From an uncultured Vibrio sp. (GTDB taxonomy: Bacteria > Pseudomonadota > Gammaproteobacteria > Enterobacterales > Vibrionaceae), in NCBI GenBank assembly GCA_947504195.1, contig CANNGN010000015.1, positions 16,977 through 80,976 of the forward strand: DNA of 64,000 bases, given 5' to 3'. How positions within the stretch are numbered: position 1 is the stretch's first letter; each line of letters starts with the position of its first letter. Shown in pieces: positions 16,641 to 24,494 of this stretch. The translations under genes and the position numbers were made by a program. Under the pieces are notes generated by a model, which was not told where the DNA came from, did no database searches, and was given only the letters and a program-made list of their open reading frames with translations.

Positions 16641-18770
16641 ATGAGTTATCTAGCTTTGGCACGGAAGTGGCGTCCTACTCAGTTTAGTGAAGTGGTAGGT
16701 CAAGCCCATGTATTAACAGCTTTAGAAAATGCGTTAGCGCAAAATCGCTTACATCATGCTTATCTGTTTAGTGGTACGCGAGGTGTGGGTAAAACGACGA
16801 TAGGACGCTTATTTGCCAAGGGCTTAAACTGTGAGATCGGTGTGACCTCAACCCCGTGTGGCAAATGTGCTTCTTGTCTGGAAATTGACCAAGGTCGATT
16901 TGTCGATTTACTTGAAATTGATGCCGCATCGAGAACAAAAGTCGAAGACACTCGAGAGTTACTTGATAACGTTCAATACAAGCCTGCGCGCGGTCGATAC
17001 AAAGTTTACTTGATCGATGAAGTCCACATGCTTTCTCGTCATAGCTTTAATGCTCTTTTGAAAACGTTGGAAGAGCCGCCCGAGTATGTGAAATTTTTGC
17101 TGGCGACGACAGATCCACAAAAATTACCTGTCACCATATTATCTCGCTGCCTCCAGTTTCATCTAAAGCCAATCAGTATCGAAGGTATCGAGCAGCAATT
17201 ACGCCATGTGTTAGAGCAAGAAGATGTCAGTTTTGAAGCGCGAGCTTTAGGGCTTATTGCTCACGCTGCCGACGGTAGTATGCGTGATGCATTAAGCTTA
17301 TCAGATCAAGCCATCGCACTTGGAAACAATCAAGTTGTGACCGAAAGCGTCTCGACGATGCTTGGTACGCTAGATAGTGATCAAGCATTGCATTTGATTC
17401 AAGCGATAAGCAGTAAGCAAGCTCAAACGGTTATCGAATGCATTAATAGCTTAGCGACGAATGGTGTTGAGTGGGATATTTTGCTTCAGACACTCGCGAG
17501 CCAGCTACATCGAATTGCTATGTATCAGATGTTACCTGCTACGTTAGATAAGTCTCAGCCAGACGCTGAAAAAATAGAACTCTTGAGCAAGGCATTGACC
17601 GCTGAAGATGTTCAGCTATTTTATCAAATTGCGATTAAAGGGAGGGAGTCTCTTCCTTTATCTCCCACTCCTCGTATTGGGGTAGAAATGACACTGCTGC
17701 GAATGGTGGCATTTCGTCCTCAACAGGTTTCTGCATTTAGTCAATTGAATACAGAGTCACAACCTATCCCGCAACCCGCAACTCAGCCATTGGTAAGGGA
17801 CAAAGTAGACTCTGATGAGGCTCCATCATCGGTACCTTCTGGCCTGAAACAGGCTAAAGAAACCGTCCAACTGCGTACCCAGCCTGCTGAGTCAGTTGAG
17901 GACACTCAGCCCCAACGAAATCCTCAAGATGATTCTTATAATGAGCTTGCTCAAGAATACGCATCGATGGCAGAAAGTTATGAGATGGAATCGGTAAAAA
18001 CGCCATCATCTGAGGTTTCATCTAAGCCTCAAAAAATGGAACCTCAGCCGACACCATCTGCACCGTCTCCAGTCGTTGGTTTGCGTCATCAGTTGCGCTC
18101 CCAAAGGAAAGAGCTTGAACGCGGCAGTGGTAAAAATGGAAAAAAGTCTGAAGCGGCATCTGGCCAGTCGGAATCTGTATTTGAGCGTTTAGCTCAGCGT
18201 ACTGATAATGGTGTGGTGTCGCAGAATAAACCAGACGTTCAAAACACAAAAGTAGACAATGAACCGTACCAATGGCGTCCAAGTGTTGATGTTGCTGAAA
18301 CAACGAATAGTGACATTGTGACGCCAACGAAAGCAAAACAAGCGTTAGAGCACGAAAAAACACCAGAAATGGTAGAAAAACTCAGTGCTGAAGTGGTAGC
18401 TGAAGATGAATGGGCCGCACTCATTAAACAACTTTCCATTGGAAAATTGGTCGAGCAACTTGCGCTTAATTCGGTACCTCATTGGAATCAAGATCAACTG
18501 TCATTAGTCTTGCGCCCAAATCAAGAACACTTACGAAATGATCGAGCGATTTCGGAACTTAGCCGTGCGATATCAAGTCAACTTCAACGTACGATTGATG
18601 TCGATATTTCAATCGGTAACGACGGTGTTACGCCACTTGAACGCCGAGAGCAAATCTATCAAGACAAACTTACGACAGCGATAAAAAATTTAGAAACGGA
18701 TGCAAATGTTCACTTCTTAAAACAGAGGTTTTCAGCAGAGCTAGACATAGACAGCGTTCGCCCGATTTAA
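16641..18770 (+). CDS. dnaX: DNA polymerase III subunits tau and gamma
   Basis: Clamp-loader ATPase of the replicative polymerase; the 709-residue frame is tau. The AAA+ domain has Walker A GTRGVGKT near residue 45, a zinc module of four cysteines (LNCE, PCGKCASC), Walker B LIDEVHML, SRC-type sensor arginine ILSRCLQF and sensor 2 GSMRDALS. A poorly conserved proline/glutamine-rich region (about 365-565) precedes the C-terminal polymerase-binding domain. A slippery heptamer at 18140-18146 with a -1 frame stop at 18149-18151 predicts a 503-residue gamma form. The ybaB and recR genes follow closely, as in E. coli. Confidence 0.96.
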   Translation: MSYLALARKWRPTQFSEVVGQAHVLTALENALAQNRLHHAYLFSGTRGVGKTTIGRLFAKGLNCEIGVTSTPCGKCASCLEIDQGRFVDLLEIDAASRTKVEDTRELLDNVQYKPARGRYKVYLIDEVHMLSRHSFNALLKTLEEPPEYVKFLLATTDPQKLPVTILSRCLQFHLKPISIEGIEQQLRHVLEQEDVSFEARALGLIAHAADGSMRDALSLSDQAIALGNNQVVTESVSTMLGTLDSDQALHLIQAISSKQAQTVIECINSLATNGVEWDILLQTLASQLHRIAMYQMLPATLDKSQPDAEKIELLSKALTAEDVQLFYQIAIKGRESLPLSPTPRIGVEMTLLRMVAFRPQQVSAFSQLNTESQPIPQPATQPLVRDKVDSDEAPSSVPSGLKQAKETVQLRTQPAESVEDTQPQRNPQDDSYNELAQEYASMAESYEMESVKTPSSEVSSKPQKMEPQPTPSAPSPVVGLRHQLRSQRKELERGSGKNGKKSEAASGQSESVFERLAQRTDNGVVSQNKPDVQNTKVDNEPYQWRPSVDVAETTNSDIVTPTKAKQALEHEKTPEMVEKLSAEVVAEDEWAALIKQLSIGKLVEQLALNSVPHWNQDQLSLVLRPNQEHLRNDRAISELSRAISSQLQRTIDVDISIGNDGVTPLERREQIYQDKLTTAIKNLETDANVHFLKQRFSAELDIDSVRPI
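18140..18151 (+). other. dnaX: Programmed -1 ribosomal frameshift site in dnaX
   Basis: A-AAA-AAG is read in frame as ..A AAA AAG at codons 501-502, exactly the heptamer used in E. coli dnaX. Slipping back one base gives GTC and then the stop TGA at 18149-18151, so gamma would be 503 residues. No strong downstream hairpin or close Shine-Dalgarno-like stimulator was recognised; a small TGAGC/GCTCA hairpin sits about 35 bases further on. Confidence 0.75.
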
Positions 18771-18844
18771 TTGTTCATGGGACTTGAAATTTTAGCTTTT
18801 CAGCCCCAACGTAATATGAAATAGATAAACACAGAGAGATAAAT

Positions 18845-19180
18845 ATGTTTGGTAATGGTAAAGGCGGAATGGGCAACTTGATGAAACAAGCCCAACAAAT
18901 GCAAGACCGTATGCAAAAGGTTCAAGAAGAAATTGCTCAAATGGAAGTGACTGGTGAATCAGGTGCTGGCCTTGTAAAGATTACAATTACAGGCAATCAC
19001 AGTGTTCGCCGTGTTGATATCGACGAAAGCTTAATGGCGGATGACAAAGAGATGCTGGAAGATTTAGTTGCAGCCGCTTTTAATGATGCAGCGCGTCGTG
19101 CTGAAGAATCTCAAAAAGAAAAAATGGCTTCAGTAACAGGTGGTATGCAACTTCCACCTGGAATGAAAATGCCATTTTAA
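18845..19180 (+). CDS. ybaB: YbaB/EbfC family nucleoid-associated protein
   Basis: 111-residue dimeric DNA-binding protein. An N-terminal helix rich in Gln and Met (LMKQAQQMQDRMQKVQEEIA) is followed by VTGESGAGLVKITITGNHSVRRVDID, the conserved sheet of the family. It lies between dnaX and recR as in E. coli, with 13 bases to recR. It probably acts as a general nucleoid protein; its specific role is not settled. Confidence 0.95.
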   Translation: MFGNGKGGMGNLMKQAQQMQDRMQKVQEEIAQMEVTGESGAGLVKITITGNHSVRRVDIDESLMADDKEMLEDLVAAAFNDAARRAEESQKEKMASVTGGMQLPPGMKMPF

Positions 19181-19193
19181 CTGAGCGTTATTA

Positions 19194-19799
19194 ATGCGTA
19201 CCAGTCAATTACTGGAACAATTAATGGAAGCCTTACGTTGTTTGCCTGGGGTTGGCCCTAAGTCAGCACAGCGTATGGCTTTTCAATTGCTACAGCGAGA
19301 TAGAAAAGGCGGCCTGCTACTAGCGGATGCGCTACAACAAGCCATGACCGAAGTCGGGCATTGCCAAGAGTGTCGGACATTTACAGAAGACGAGATATGT
19401 CATATATGTCGTAGCCCGAAACGCCAAGAGAATGGACTATTGTGCGTTGTGGAAAGCCCAGCAGATATTGCGGCGGTTGAAGCCACTGGACAATACTCAG
19501 GGCGCTACTTCGTCTTGATGGGACACTTATCTCCTTTGGACGGTATTGGACCAAGCGATATTGGGCTGGATGTCTTGGATTATCGCCTTCAAACCGGCAA
19601 TATTAACGAGGTAATTCTAGCGACAAACCCAACGGTCGAAGGAGAGGCAACGGCGCATTACATTGCAGAGTTGTGTCGCGAGCATGATGTTCCGGCCAGT
19701 CGTATTGCCCACGGCGTTCCTGTTGGTGGAGAGTTGGAGTTTGTCGATGGTACGACGCTATCGCACTCTCTCATTGGACGTCAAAAATTGAATTACTGA
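19194..19799 (+). CDS. recR: Recombination mediator protein RecR
   Basis: 201-residue partner of RecF and RecO that helps load RecA on SSB-coated DNA gaps. The helix-hairpin-helix LPGVGPKSAQRMAFQLL near residues 18-34, the four-cysteine zinc finger CQEC...CHIC near 58-72 and the Toprim domain beginning LLCVVESPADIAAVE are in order. The stop overlaps the convergent small cysteine-cluster gene by seven bases. Confidence 0.96.
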   Translation: MRTSQLLEQLMEALRCLPGVGPKSAQRMAFQLLQRDRKGGLLLADALQQAMTEVGHCQECRTFTEDEICHICRSPKRQENGLLCVVESPADIAAVEATGQYSGRYFVLMGHLSPLDGIGPSDIGLDVLDYRLQTGNINEVILATNPTVEGEATAHYIAELCREHDVPASRIAHGVPVGGELEFVDGTTLSHSLIGRQKLNY

Positions 19800-20044
19800 G
19801 TTAAGGTTTCGAGTTCGATGAGGTTACGTAGAGCTTCATCGTTCGTTTCTCCGCATACGCTTGAGCAAGCTTTAAACGCCAAGCACACCTTTGGCCGTTC
19901 TGGTCGGCCAAATAACTTACACAGATTATCGTCATTGAGTTGAACGCAACGCTCCCCAGCGGCTTTCCCCTGTAACATCCCGGGAATGGGAGAGGTGATA
20001 CTTGGTGCAATACAACATGTAAAATACCCTAGTCGACAATCCAT
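19793..20044 (-). CDS. YkgJ family cysteine cluster protein
   Basis: 83 residues with cysteines spaced as in the YkgJ/UPF0153 family (MDCRLGYFTCCIAPSI, GERCVQL, CKLFGRPERPKVCLAF), thought to bind a metal or iron-sulfur cluster. Function unknown. AAGGA lies 6 bases before the ATG. It is divergent from another cysteine-cluster gene (20204), an unusual pairing but common in vibrios as far as I recall. Confidence 0.85.
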   Translation of the reverse strand: MDCRLGYFTCCIAPSITSPIPGMLQGKAAGERCVQLNDDNLCKLFGRPERPKVCLAFKACSSVCGETNDEALRNLIELETLTQ

Positions 20045-20203
20045 TTTTATTCCTTGGTATTATGTAATTTTGAACCGTGATGGTAGCAAATTTTGTTGCA
20101 ACAATCTTGGTTTACCCGTCTAAGGCTCTTAGGTAATACTTGAACTTTACTAGGCAGAGGGGTATAAATCTTTCCCCTGTATTTTGAAGAAAAGTGACGT
20201 GCA

Positions 20204-20644
20204 ATGACGACTCCATTTTGGCAACAAAAGACCTTAAATCAAATGAGTGAGCAGGAGTGGGAGTCACTGTGTGATGGCTGTGGGAAATGTTGTCTTCACA
20301 AATTGATGGATGAAGATTCCGATGAAGTGTATTACACCAATGTCGCCTGCAGCTGGTTAGTCAGTGATACATGTTCTTGTAAGGATTACCCCAATCGTTT
20401 TTCTTCAGGAGAAGAGTGCCTAAAGTTAACCCGTGATAATGTCGATGAGTTTCATTGGTTACCTAATACCTGTGCGTATCGTTTACTTGCGGAAGAAAAA
20501 CCCTTACCTCCATGGCACCCGCTAATTACTGGTGACAAATCGGCAATGCACGCGGCTAAAGAAAGCGTGAAAAATACCGTGGTGTATGAAATTGATGTGG
20601 TGGATTGGGAAGACCACATAATAAATCACCCTAACAGGAAGTAG
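20204..20644 (+). CDS. YcgN family cysteine cluster protein
   Basis: 146 residues of the YcgN/UPF0260 family. The cluster CDGCGKCCLHKL lies at about 24-35, with later cysteines in VACSWL, TCSCKDYPNRF and NTCAYRLL. The arrangement resembles a metal or Fe-S binding site of the same superfamily as YkgJ. Biological role unknown. A hairpin follows the stop codon, beyond which the sequence turns into prophage remnants. Confidence 0.9.
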   Translation: MTTPFWQQKTLNQMSEQEWESLCDGCGKCCLHKLMDEDSDEVYYTNVACSWLVSDTCSCKDYPNRFSSGEECLKLTRDNVDEFHWLPNTCAYRLLAEEKPLPPWHPLITGDKSAMHAAKESVKNTVVYEIDVVDWEDHIINHPNRK

Positions 20645-20646
20645 GC

Positions 20647-20674
20647 TACACAAGGGTTTTCAAGGGCTTGTGTA
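20647..20674. terminator. Hairpin after ycgN-like gene
   Basis: TACACAAG and CTTGTGTA arms with a 12-base loop directly after the stop. No T tract, so terminator function is uncertain. It also lies at the edge of the prophage scar and could be part of an attachment region. Confidence 0.4.
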
Positions 20675-20786
20675 ATGCCTTAACCCAAATATAATCACAT
20701 AAACCTGTATATAGTGAAAATCTGCCGTCATTTTGTCGCCATTTTTGTGGCGGCAGTTATAGAGAGTTTAACGAGTTCTTTCCGAT

Positions 20787-20930
20787 TTAATATATGGTGA
20801 AGGTTTCAAAAGCAAGCGCCTCACCTTTAGTGGCGAAGCGCTTACGAATGCGTTTACCGTCTCGGCCTGTTGGGTAGCATTCGCAAAGCCAGGGTTTTTT
20901 ATTGCCGTCTTTAAGGTTACGGATCGACAC
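20787..20930 (-). pseudogene. Phage integrase remnant, N-terminal arm-binding part only
   Basis: A GTG at 20930 opens a 47-codon frame (SIRNLKDGNKKPWLCECYPT, then GRDGKRIRKRFATKGEALAFETFTI) before a TAA. This matches the N-terminal arm-type DNA-binding domain of tyrosine integrases of P2-like vibriophages. The catalytic domain is missing. It marks a degraded prophage or island and lies 12 bases beyond the end of the ATPase-TOPRIM gene. No ribosome site of note. Confidence 0.7.
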
Positions 20931-20941
20931 TAAGAATTACT

Positions 20942-22858
20942 CTAGTTATGTTTTTTTATGTGATCAAAAATTTGCTCACATAAAGCAGTTAATTCAGGTG
21001 TAAGTTTCCAGTCTACTTCATTAGAATCAATGACTTCCAAAACTGTATTACAAAATTTAACTTTGTCTTTTATTGTTCCACTTTCATCAGCGTAAAACTT
21101 TCTAGTGTGATTTGTATTATTAGAAACAAATTCCTCTAACATCGTTCCAATTCCTATGCTTGTGCTCTGAAATTTATCGTACTCTATTTGAGAGCCCAAA
21201 TTACTTATATGACATTTCGATTTTTGTCTAAATGTCTCCCATCTCTTTTTTGCTGCTTCAACAATTAATTTAGCTGGGATGTAATTTTCGATTTCTTTCC
21301 ACTCAAGAAGAATAAAGTTATCGCCCAATTCACGTTCTAGTGTTTTAACTCTATCGCCTTTATTGGAGATGTCATTATCAGCTATTAATAATATTTCTTT
21401 TGATAGTTTTCGAGCAGGAGTTTCCGATTCAGAGCTCTCCTCACTTGATGAGAAATTCCAATGAGTAATATTACTTCCTTGATATTCGGCAAAGATATAA
21501 TGTAAATTTTCTTTGAAATTTCTTAACGAGTCATCAGTGTTTTCTTCTAAATATTTCTTTAGAAAAGCTCTTAAATAACGCTTATCAGTGACACCTTCAA
21601 CCCAAATTGAACAATTGGCTAATAACACTGAAGAAGCCCTAACGCCTAGGTCATCCAATGCATCTGAATATTCAGTTAGAACTGAAATTGTTGAACTTGA
21701 GTCGTCTACTCTACTTATTCTATATACAGAAATATCTTGGTTTTCTTGTGCTATATCGATTAAGTGATTTGAGTGCGTGGTCATAAAAAAATAATGCTGA
21801 GGAAACTTGTGGAAAGCATCGATTAATATTCGTTGCATTCCCGGGTGTAAGTTGAGTTCGGGTTCTTCAATGTAAAATGTAGTGGGGCATGGTGAAATAA
21901 ATATTGGAAACGTTATTATTATTAATGATTGAATGCCATCACCTAAATCAAAAATAGCCCTCTCTTCTTTACCAATTGATATATATACAACATCTTCACC
22001 AATGCGAGGGACTAAAGATATGTCTTGGTTATCGAAGAATGTCCTTGATAAATAATTCTCGTATTCTTGTATTTTTTTTCGTTCTTGTTGTGTACCTAAT
22101 AGCGCTCGCTTCAATTCAGTGTACATGGAAAGACCACTGTAGATTGTTGCAGAAGGAGACCCCTCTTTATTATTGTTGACGCTGTTTGAAAAATTAATAG
22201 TGCTATTTTGGAAATAATCAGATTTAGTTCTAGTTAGGTAACTATCTTCCAGTTTTGGAGGGGTGTCTGATTGATGGTGTAAAGGCCGCAATCCTCTTAA
22301 AATCGGAATGTAAACGTGATTAGAAGGTAAAAATACTTCTCTTGAAGTTGCTGCAGGTCCATCAAAATGGATTATTCGATTAAATTCGTATTCAAATTTG
22401 TCTAAATCAATGTCTTTTGGTGAAATTTTTTTAAATATGTCAGCAGAGATTTCGGAGAGTTTATCTATCATCATATCATAAGAAAAAGTACCAAATTCAT
22501 TTTTGAATCTCTTACCGATTTCTTCAGTAAGAATTTCTTCTTTTAACATGGGATCGAATTTTAGCCTTAGTTGTGATGAAACTTTTTCTACGTTTGAAAG
22601 GAAGCTATCAAATGGGTAGTTACTGTACTCAACGTATTGAGTGTCGGAGAGAAATAACTGCCTTAATAGGCGACTTTTTCGAGAGTTATTTGAGCCCGTA
22701 AGTAAGTTTATTTGTCTAAGGTCTTTGAGGTGCCAATGTTCTAACCCTTCACCATTAAGTTTAAATTCTTCGAAGTTGATGTGTGTATTTGTGTTACTTA
22801 ATAAATTTTTGAAGTTTATTAAGTTAATTTTAGGTTTTTGGTTGTCGTTGACACTCAT
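20942..22858 (-). CDS. AAA ATPase fused to TOPRIM/DUF4435-like domain, OLD/PARIS-type candidate defence protein
   Basis: 638 residues. The ABC-type ATPase part has a Walker A variant GSNNSRKS at 55-62 (arginine instead of the usual glycine before the lysine), a signature-like LGDGIQS at 305-311, Walker B FYIEEPE at 328-334 and a switch histidine in TTHSNHLID at 360-368. The second part (about 415-560) has E421 in WVEGVTDKRYLR, LIADND near 491-496 and EIENYI near 522-527, as in TOPRIM or DUF4435 nucleases. This layout resembles OLD nucleases and fused AriA-AriB (PARIS) proteins, which act against phages. The gene is clearly AT-richer than its neighbours and sits in a prophage scar, suggesting transfer. 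Defence function is an inference. Confidence 0.72.
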   Translation of the reverse strand: MSVNDNQKPKINLINFKNLLSNTNTHINFEEFKLNGEGLEHWHLKDLRQINLLTGSNNSRKSRLLRQLFLSDTQYVEYSNYPFDSFLSNVEKVSSQLRLKFDPMLKEEILTEEIGKRFKNEFGTFSYDMMIDKLSEISADIFKKISPKDIDLDKFEYEFNRIIHFDGPAATSREVFLPSNHVYIPILRGLRPLHHQSDTPPKLEDSYLTRTKSDYFQNSTINFSNSVNNNKEGSPSATIYSGLSMYTELKRALLGTQQERKKIQEYENYLSRTFFDNQDISLVPRIGEDVVYISIGKEERAIFDLGDGIQSLIIITFPIFISPCPTTFYIEEPELNLHPGMQRILIDAFHKFPQHYFFMTTHSNHLIDIAQENQDISVYRISRVDDSSSTISVLTEYSDALDDLGVRASSVLLANCSIWVEGVTDKRYLRAFLKKYLEENTDDSLRNFKENLHYIFAEYQGSNITHWNFSSSEESSESETPARKLSKEILLIADNDISNKGDRVKTLERELGDNFILLEWKEIENYIPAKLIVEAAKKRWETFRQKSKCHISNLGSQIEYDKFQSTSIGIGTMLEEFVSNNTNHTRKFYADESGTIKDKVKFCNTVLEVIDSNEVDWKLTPELTALCEQIFDHIKKHN

Positions 22859-22875
22859 ATTTACGTTCTCAAAAT

Positions 22876-23046
22876 TTAAACATCTTCCGGCACTTCGCCA
22901 GTTTCAATCATGCTTTCAAATTGCGACTTGTTAAGAATAAAAACACCCTGATCCATTGCTTTGGCGAGTTTTGTTGGTCCAGCATTGTAGCCATAGCAAA
23001 GAATATCTAGGTGCTTAGTCACCCCAGCTAAATCAATCTTTCTTCA
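22876..23046 (-). pseudogene. BRCT-domain protein fragment, C-terminal part
   Basis: A frame without a start codon encodes IDLAGVTKHLDILCYGYNAG, then PTKLAKAMDQGVFILNKSQFESMI and a short tail, matching the second half of a BRCT domain as in DNA ligase or phage-borne BRCT proteins. Its 5' part is missing where it meets the repressor fragment. Only a remnant. Confidence 0.55.
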
Positions 23047-23218
23047 ATGTAACCGCCACGCGGCCCATCACTTTTATATCGTTCTCTGACGCTTCAATCG
23101 TGCTATCTCCAAACGCTATCGCTAACTTTTTGCCAGGTAAACGTTGGATTTGGTTGATTTATAAACTGCCGTCAACCTTAATAAGGCAATGACCAGATAC
23201 GGTATATTTTATGCCGAA
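23033..23218 (-). pseudogene. S24/LexA-like phage repressor fragment
   Basis: The minus-strand frame reads GIKYTVSGHCLIKVDGSL, stop (23159-23161), then INQIQRLPGKKLAIAFGDST and ends with KVMGRVAVTLKKD. It resembles the C-terminal peptidase domain of CI-type repressors (the LIKVDGSLY.NQIQRLPG region). The in-frame stop and missing N-terminus make it a pseudogene. From here to the cold-shock gene at 23786 I see no gene or clear site. Confidence 0.55.
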
Positions 23219-23785
23219 TGTTGTATTTAACGATCTATTATCCTTATCTCCTTAACATAGAGGAATAACTGTCGTTAGGGTACGACTTAGTGCAATAAAA
23301 AAGGATACATCAATCGCTAGCCTTCAGGTAGCAGATCATGTTGCGTATGTGACAGGAAAAGATTAACTCTAAAAATATGCATTGTCTGCTTTGGCTTCAT
23401 TTATTACCTTTCCGTATCTAGTAGGTTCTGAATAAGTATAGATAAACTCATGCCTTCGCCATGCCAATCGTAATTCGTAATAAATCAATAATTCCCGGTA
23501 TTTTTGTGAGAGCTTGTAATTAATTGACTAAAGAAGAACTAAAGGGGCAAGTAACGCTTGACTAAAGTTAGGGTAGAGGTATTATACCCGTGCTCTGCGA
23601 CTCGGAGTTATTAATGAAGCATAAAGTAAAGTAAAACCTCAGTATTCCTTCGTCATTGTTGTTATTCTTAGTTTTTCCCTTAGCTTAATCGTCACATTCA
23701 TAATTAAAAGTCACCAGCGCTCGTGTCATTAGCTTACTGCTGATCGTACGATAACTCTATGAATTTTAAATATTAAGGGACTCAA

Positions 23786-23998
23786 ATGTCTAACAAATCT
23801 ACTGGTTTAGTAAAATGGTTTAACGAAGAGAAAGGTTTTGGTTTCATCACTCAAGACGGTGGCGGTGCTGATCTTTTCGTTCACTTCCGTGCTATCGCTT
23901 CTGAAGGTTTCAAAACTCTTTCTGAAGGCCAAAAAGTGTCTTTCGAAGTAGAGCAAGGCCCTAAAGGTCTTCAAGCGGCTAACGTAGTAGCGCTATAA
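23786..23998 (+). CDS. Cold-shock protein, CspA family
   Basis: 70-residue OB-fold nucleic-acid chaperone. Both RNA-binding motifs are present: KGFGFI at about 17-22 and DLFVHF at 30-35, after the GLVKWFNEEKG opening. AAGGGA precedes the ATG. Cold-shock genes often have long structured leaders; the preceding 500 bases are non-coding and could hold one, but no specific element was recognised. A 12-bp hairpin follows. Confidence 0.95.
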   Translation: MSNKSTGLVKWFNEEKGFGFITQDGGGADLFVHFRAIASEGFKTLSEGQKVSFEVEQGPKGLQAANVVAL

Positions 23999-24004
23999 TT
24001 TCGA

Positions 24005-24032
24005 TGCTGGTGCAATACTATATTGCACCAGC
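24005..24032 (+). terminator. Terminator-like hairpin after the cold-shock gene
   Basis: GCTGGTGCAATA and TATTGCACCAGC form a 12-bp perfect stem with a CTA loop, followed by a weak T-containing run. Confidence 0.65.
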
Positions 24033-24272
24033 TCATTTCTAATTGCCTTATCTAACACGACCTCAGCAAAAAGCCATACCGTCCTACTAAAGCCTGTATC
24101 ACCTTTCTGTTCGTAACATTTATTTGTATATATAAAGCCCTTTAGAACTATCGCGTTATCTTCATATTTTAATTAAATTCCACTGAGCCTATTGTCGTTG
24201 ATTTACTATGATCAGAGTATTTTTTGATCGTGCTGATTTAGCGATCAGAAATGGCTTTCTAGGAGGACTATA

Positions 24273-24362
24273 ATGTCCAAATCAAACGGTCGAAAGCGGT
24301 TTTGGTATCATCAATCGCGCTCTAAATTTTATTCCCCAATTCAAAAGCTTACAGAATATTAG
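24273..24362 (+). CDS. Possible 29-residue basic small protein
   Basis: ATG at 24273 lies 5 bases after a very strong AGGAGGA ribosome site. The product MSKSNGRKRFWYHQSRSKFY is basic and aromatic and ends in PIQKLTEY. No family is recognised. The strong ribosome site is the main support. It stands in the 24.0-24.5 kb gap between the cold-shock gene and the porin operon. Confidence 0.45.
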   Translation: MSKSNGRKRFWYHQSRSKFYSPIQKLTEY

Positions 24363-24377
24363 GTGACAGTTAGTTCC

Positions 24378-24473
24378 ATGAAAAACTGGTCAATTATCGT
24401 ATTCTATATATTTCTAATATTTTTCTGTAGTCATTGGAAAAAAATCAAAGGTAAACCTATACTCAAACCATAA
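24378..24473 (+). CDS. Possible 31-residue membrane peptide
   Basis: ATG at 24378 opens MKNWSIIVFYIFLIFFCSHW followed by a lysine-rich tail (KKIKGKPILKP). One hydrophobic segment plus a basic end fits a small inner-membrane peptide. The ribosome site is weak. It lies 15 bases after the 29-residue ORF and may be co-transcribed. It could also be chance. Confidence 0.28.
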   Translation: MKNWSIIVFYIFLIFFCSHWKKIKGKPILKP

Positions 24474-24494
24474 TAGATAAAAGAGTAAATAGCA

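Noticed and set aside
20206..20930. Complete phage integrase next to the ATPase-TOPRIM gene
   Set aside because: Only the first 47 codons remain; no catalytic R-H-R-Y region in any frame between 20645 and 20790.
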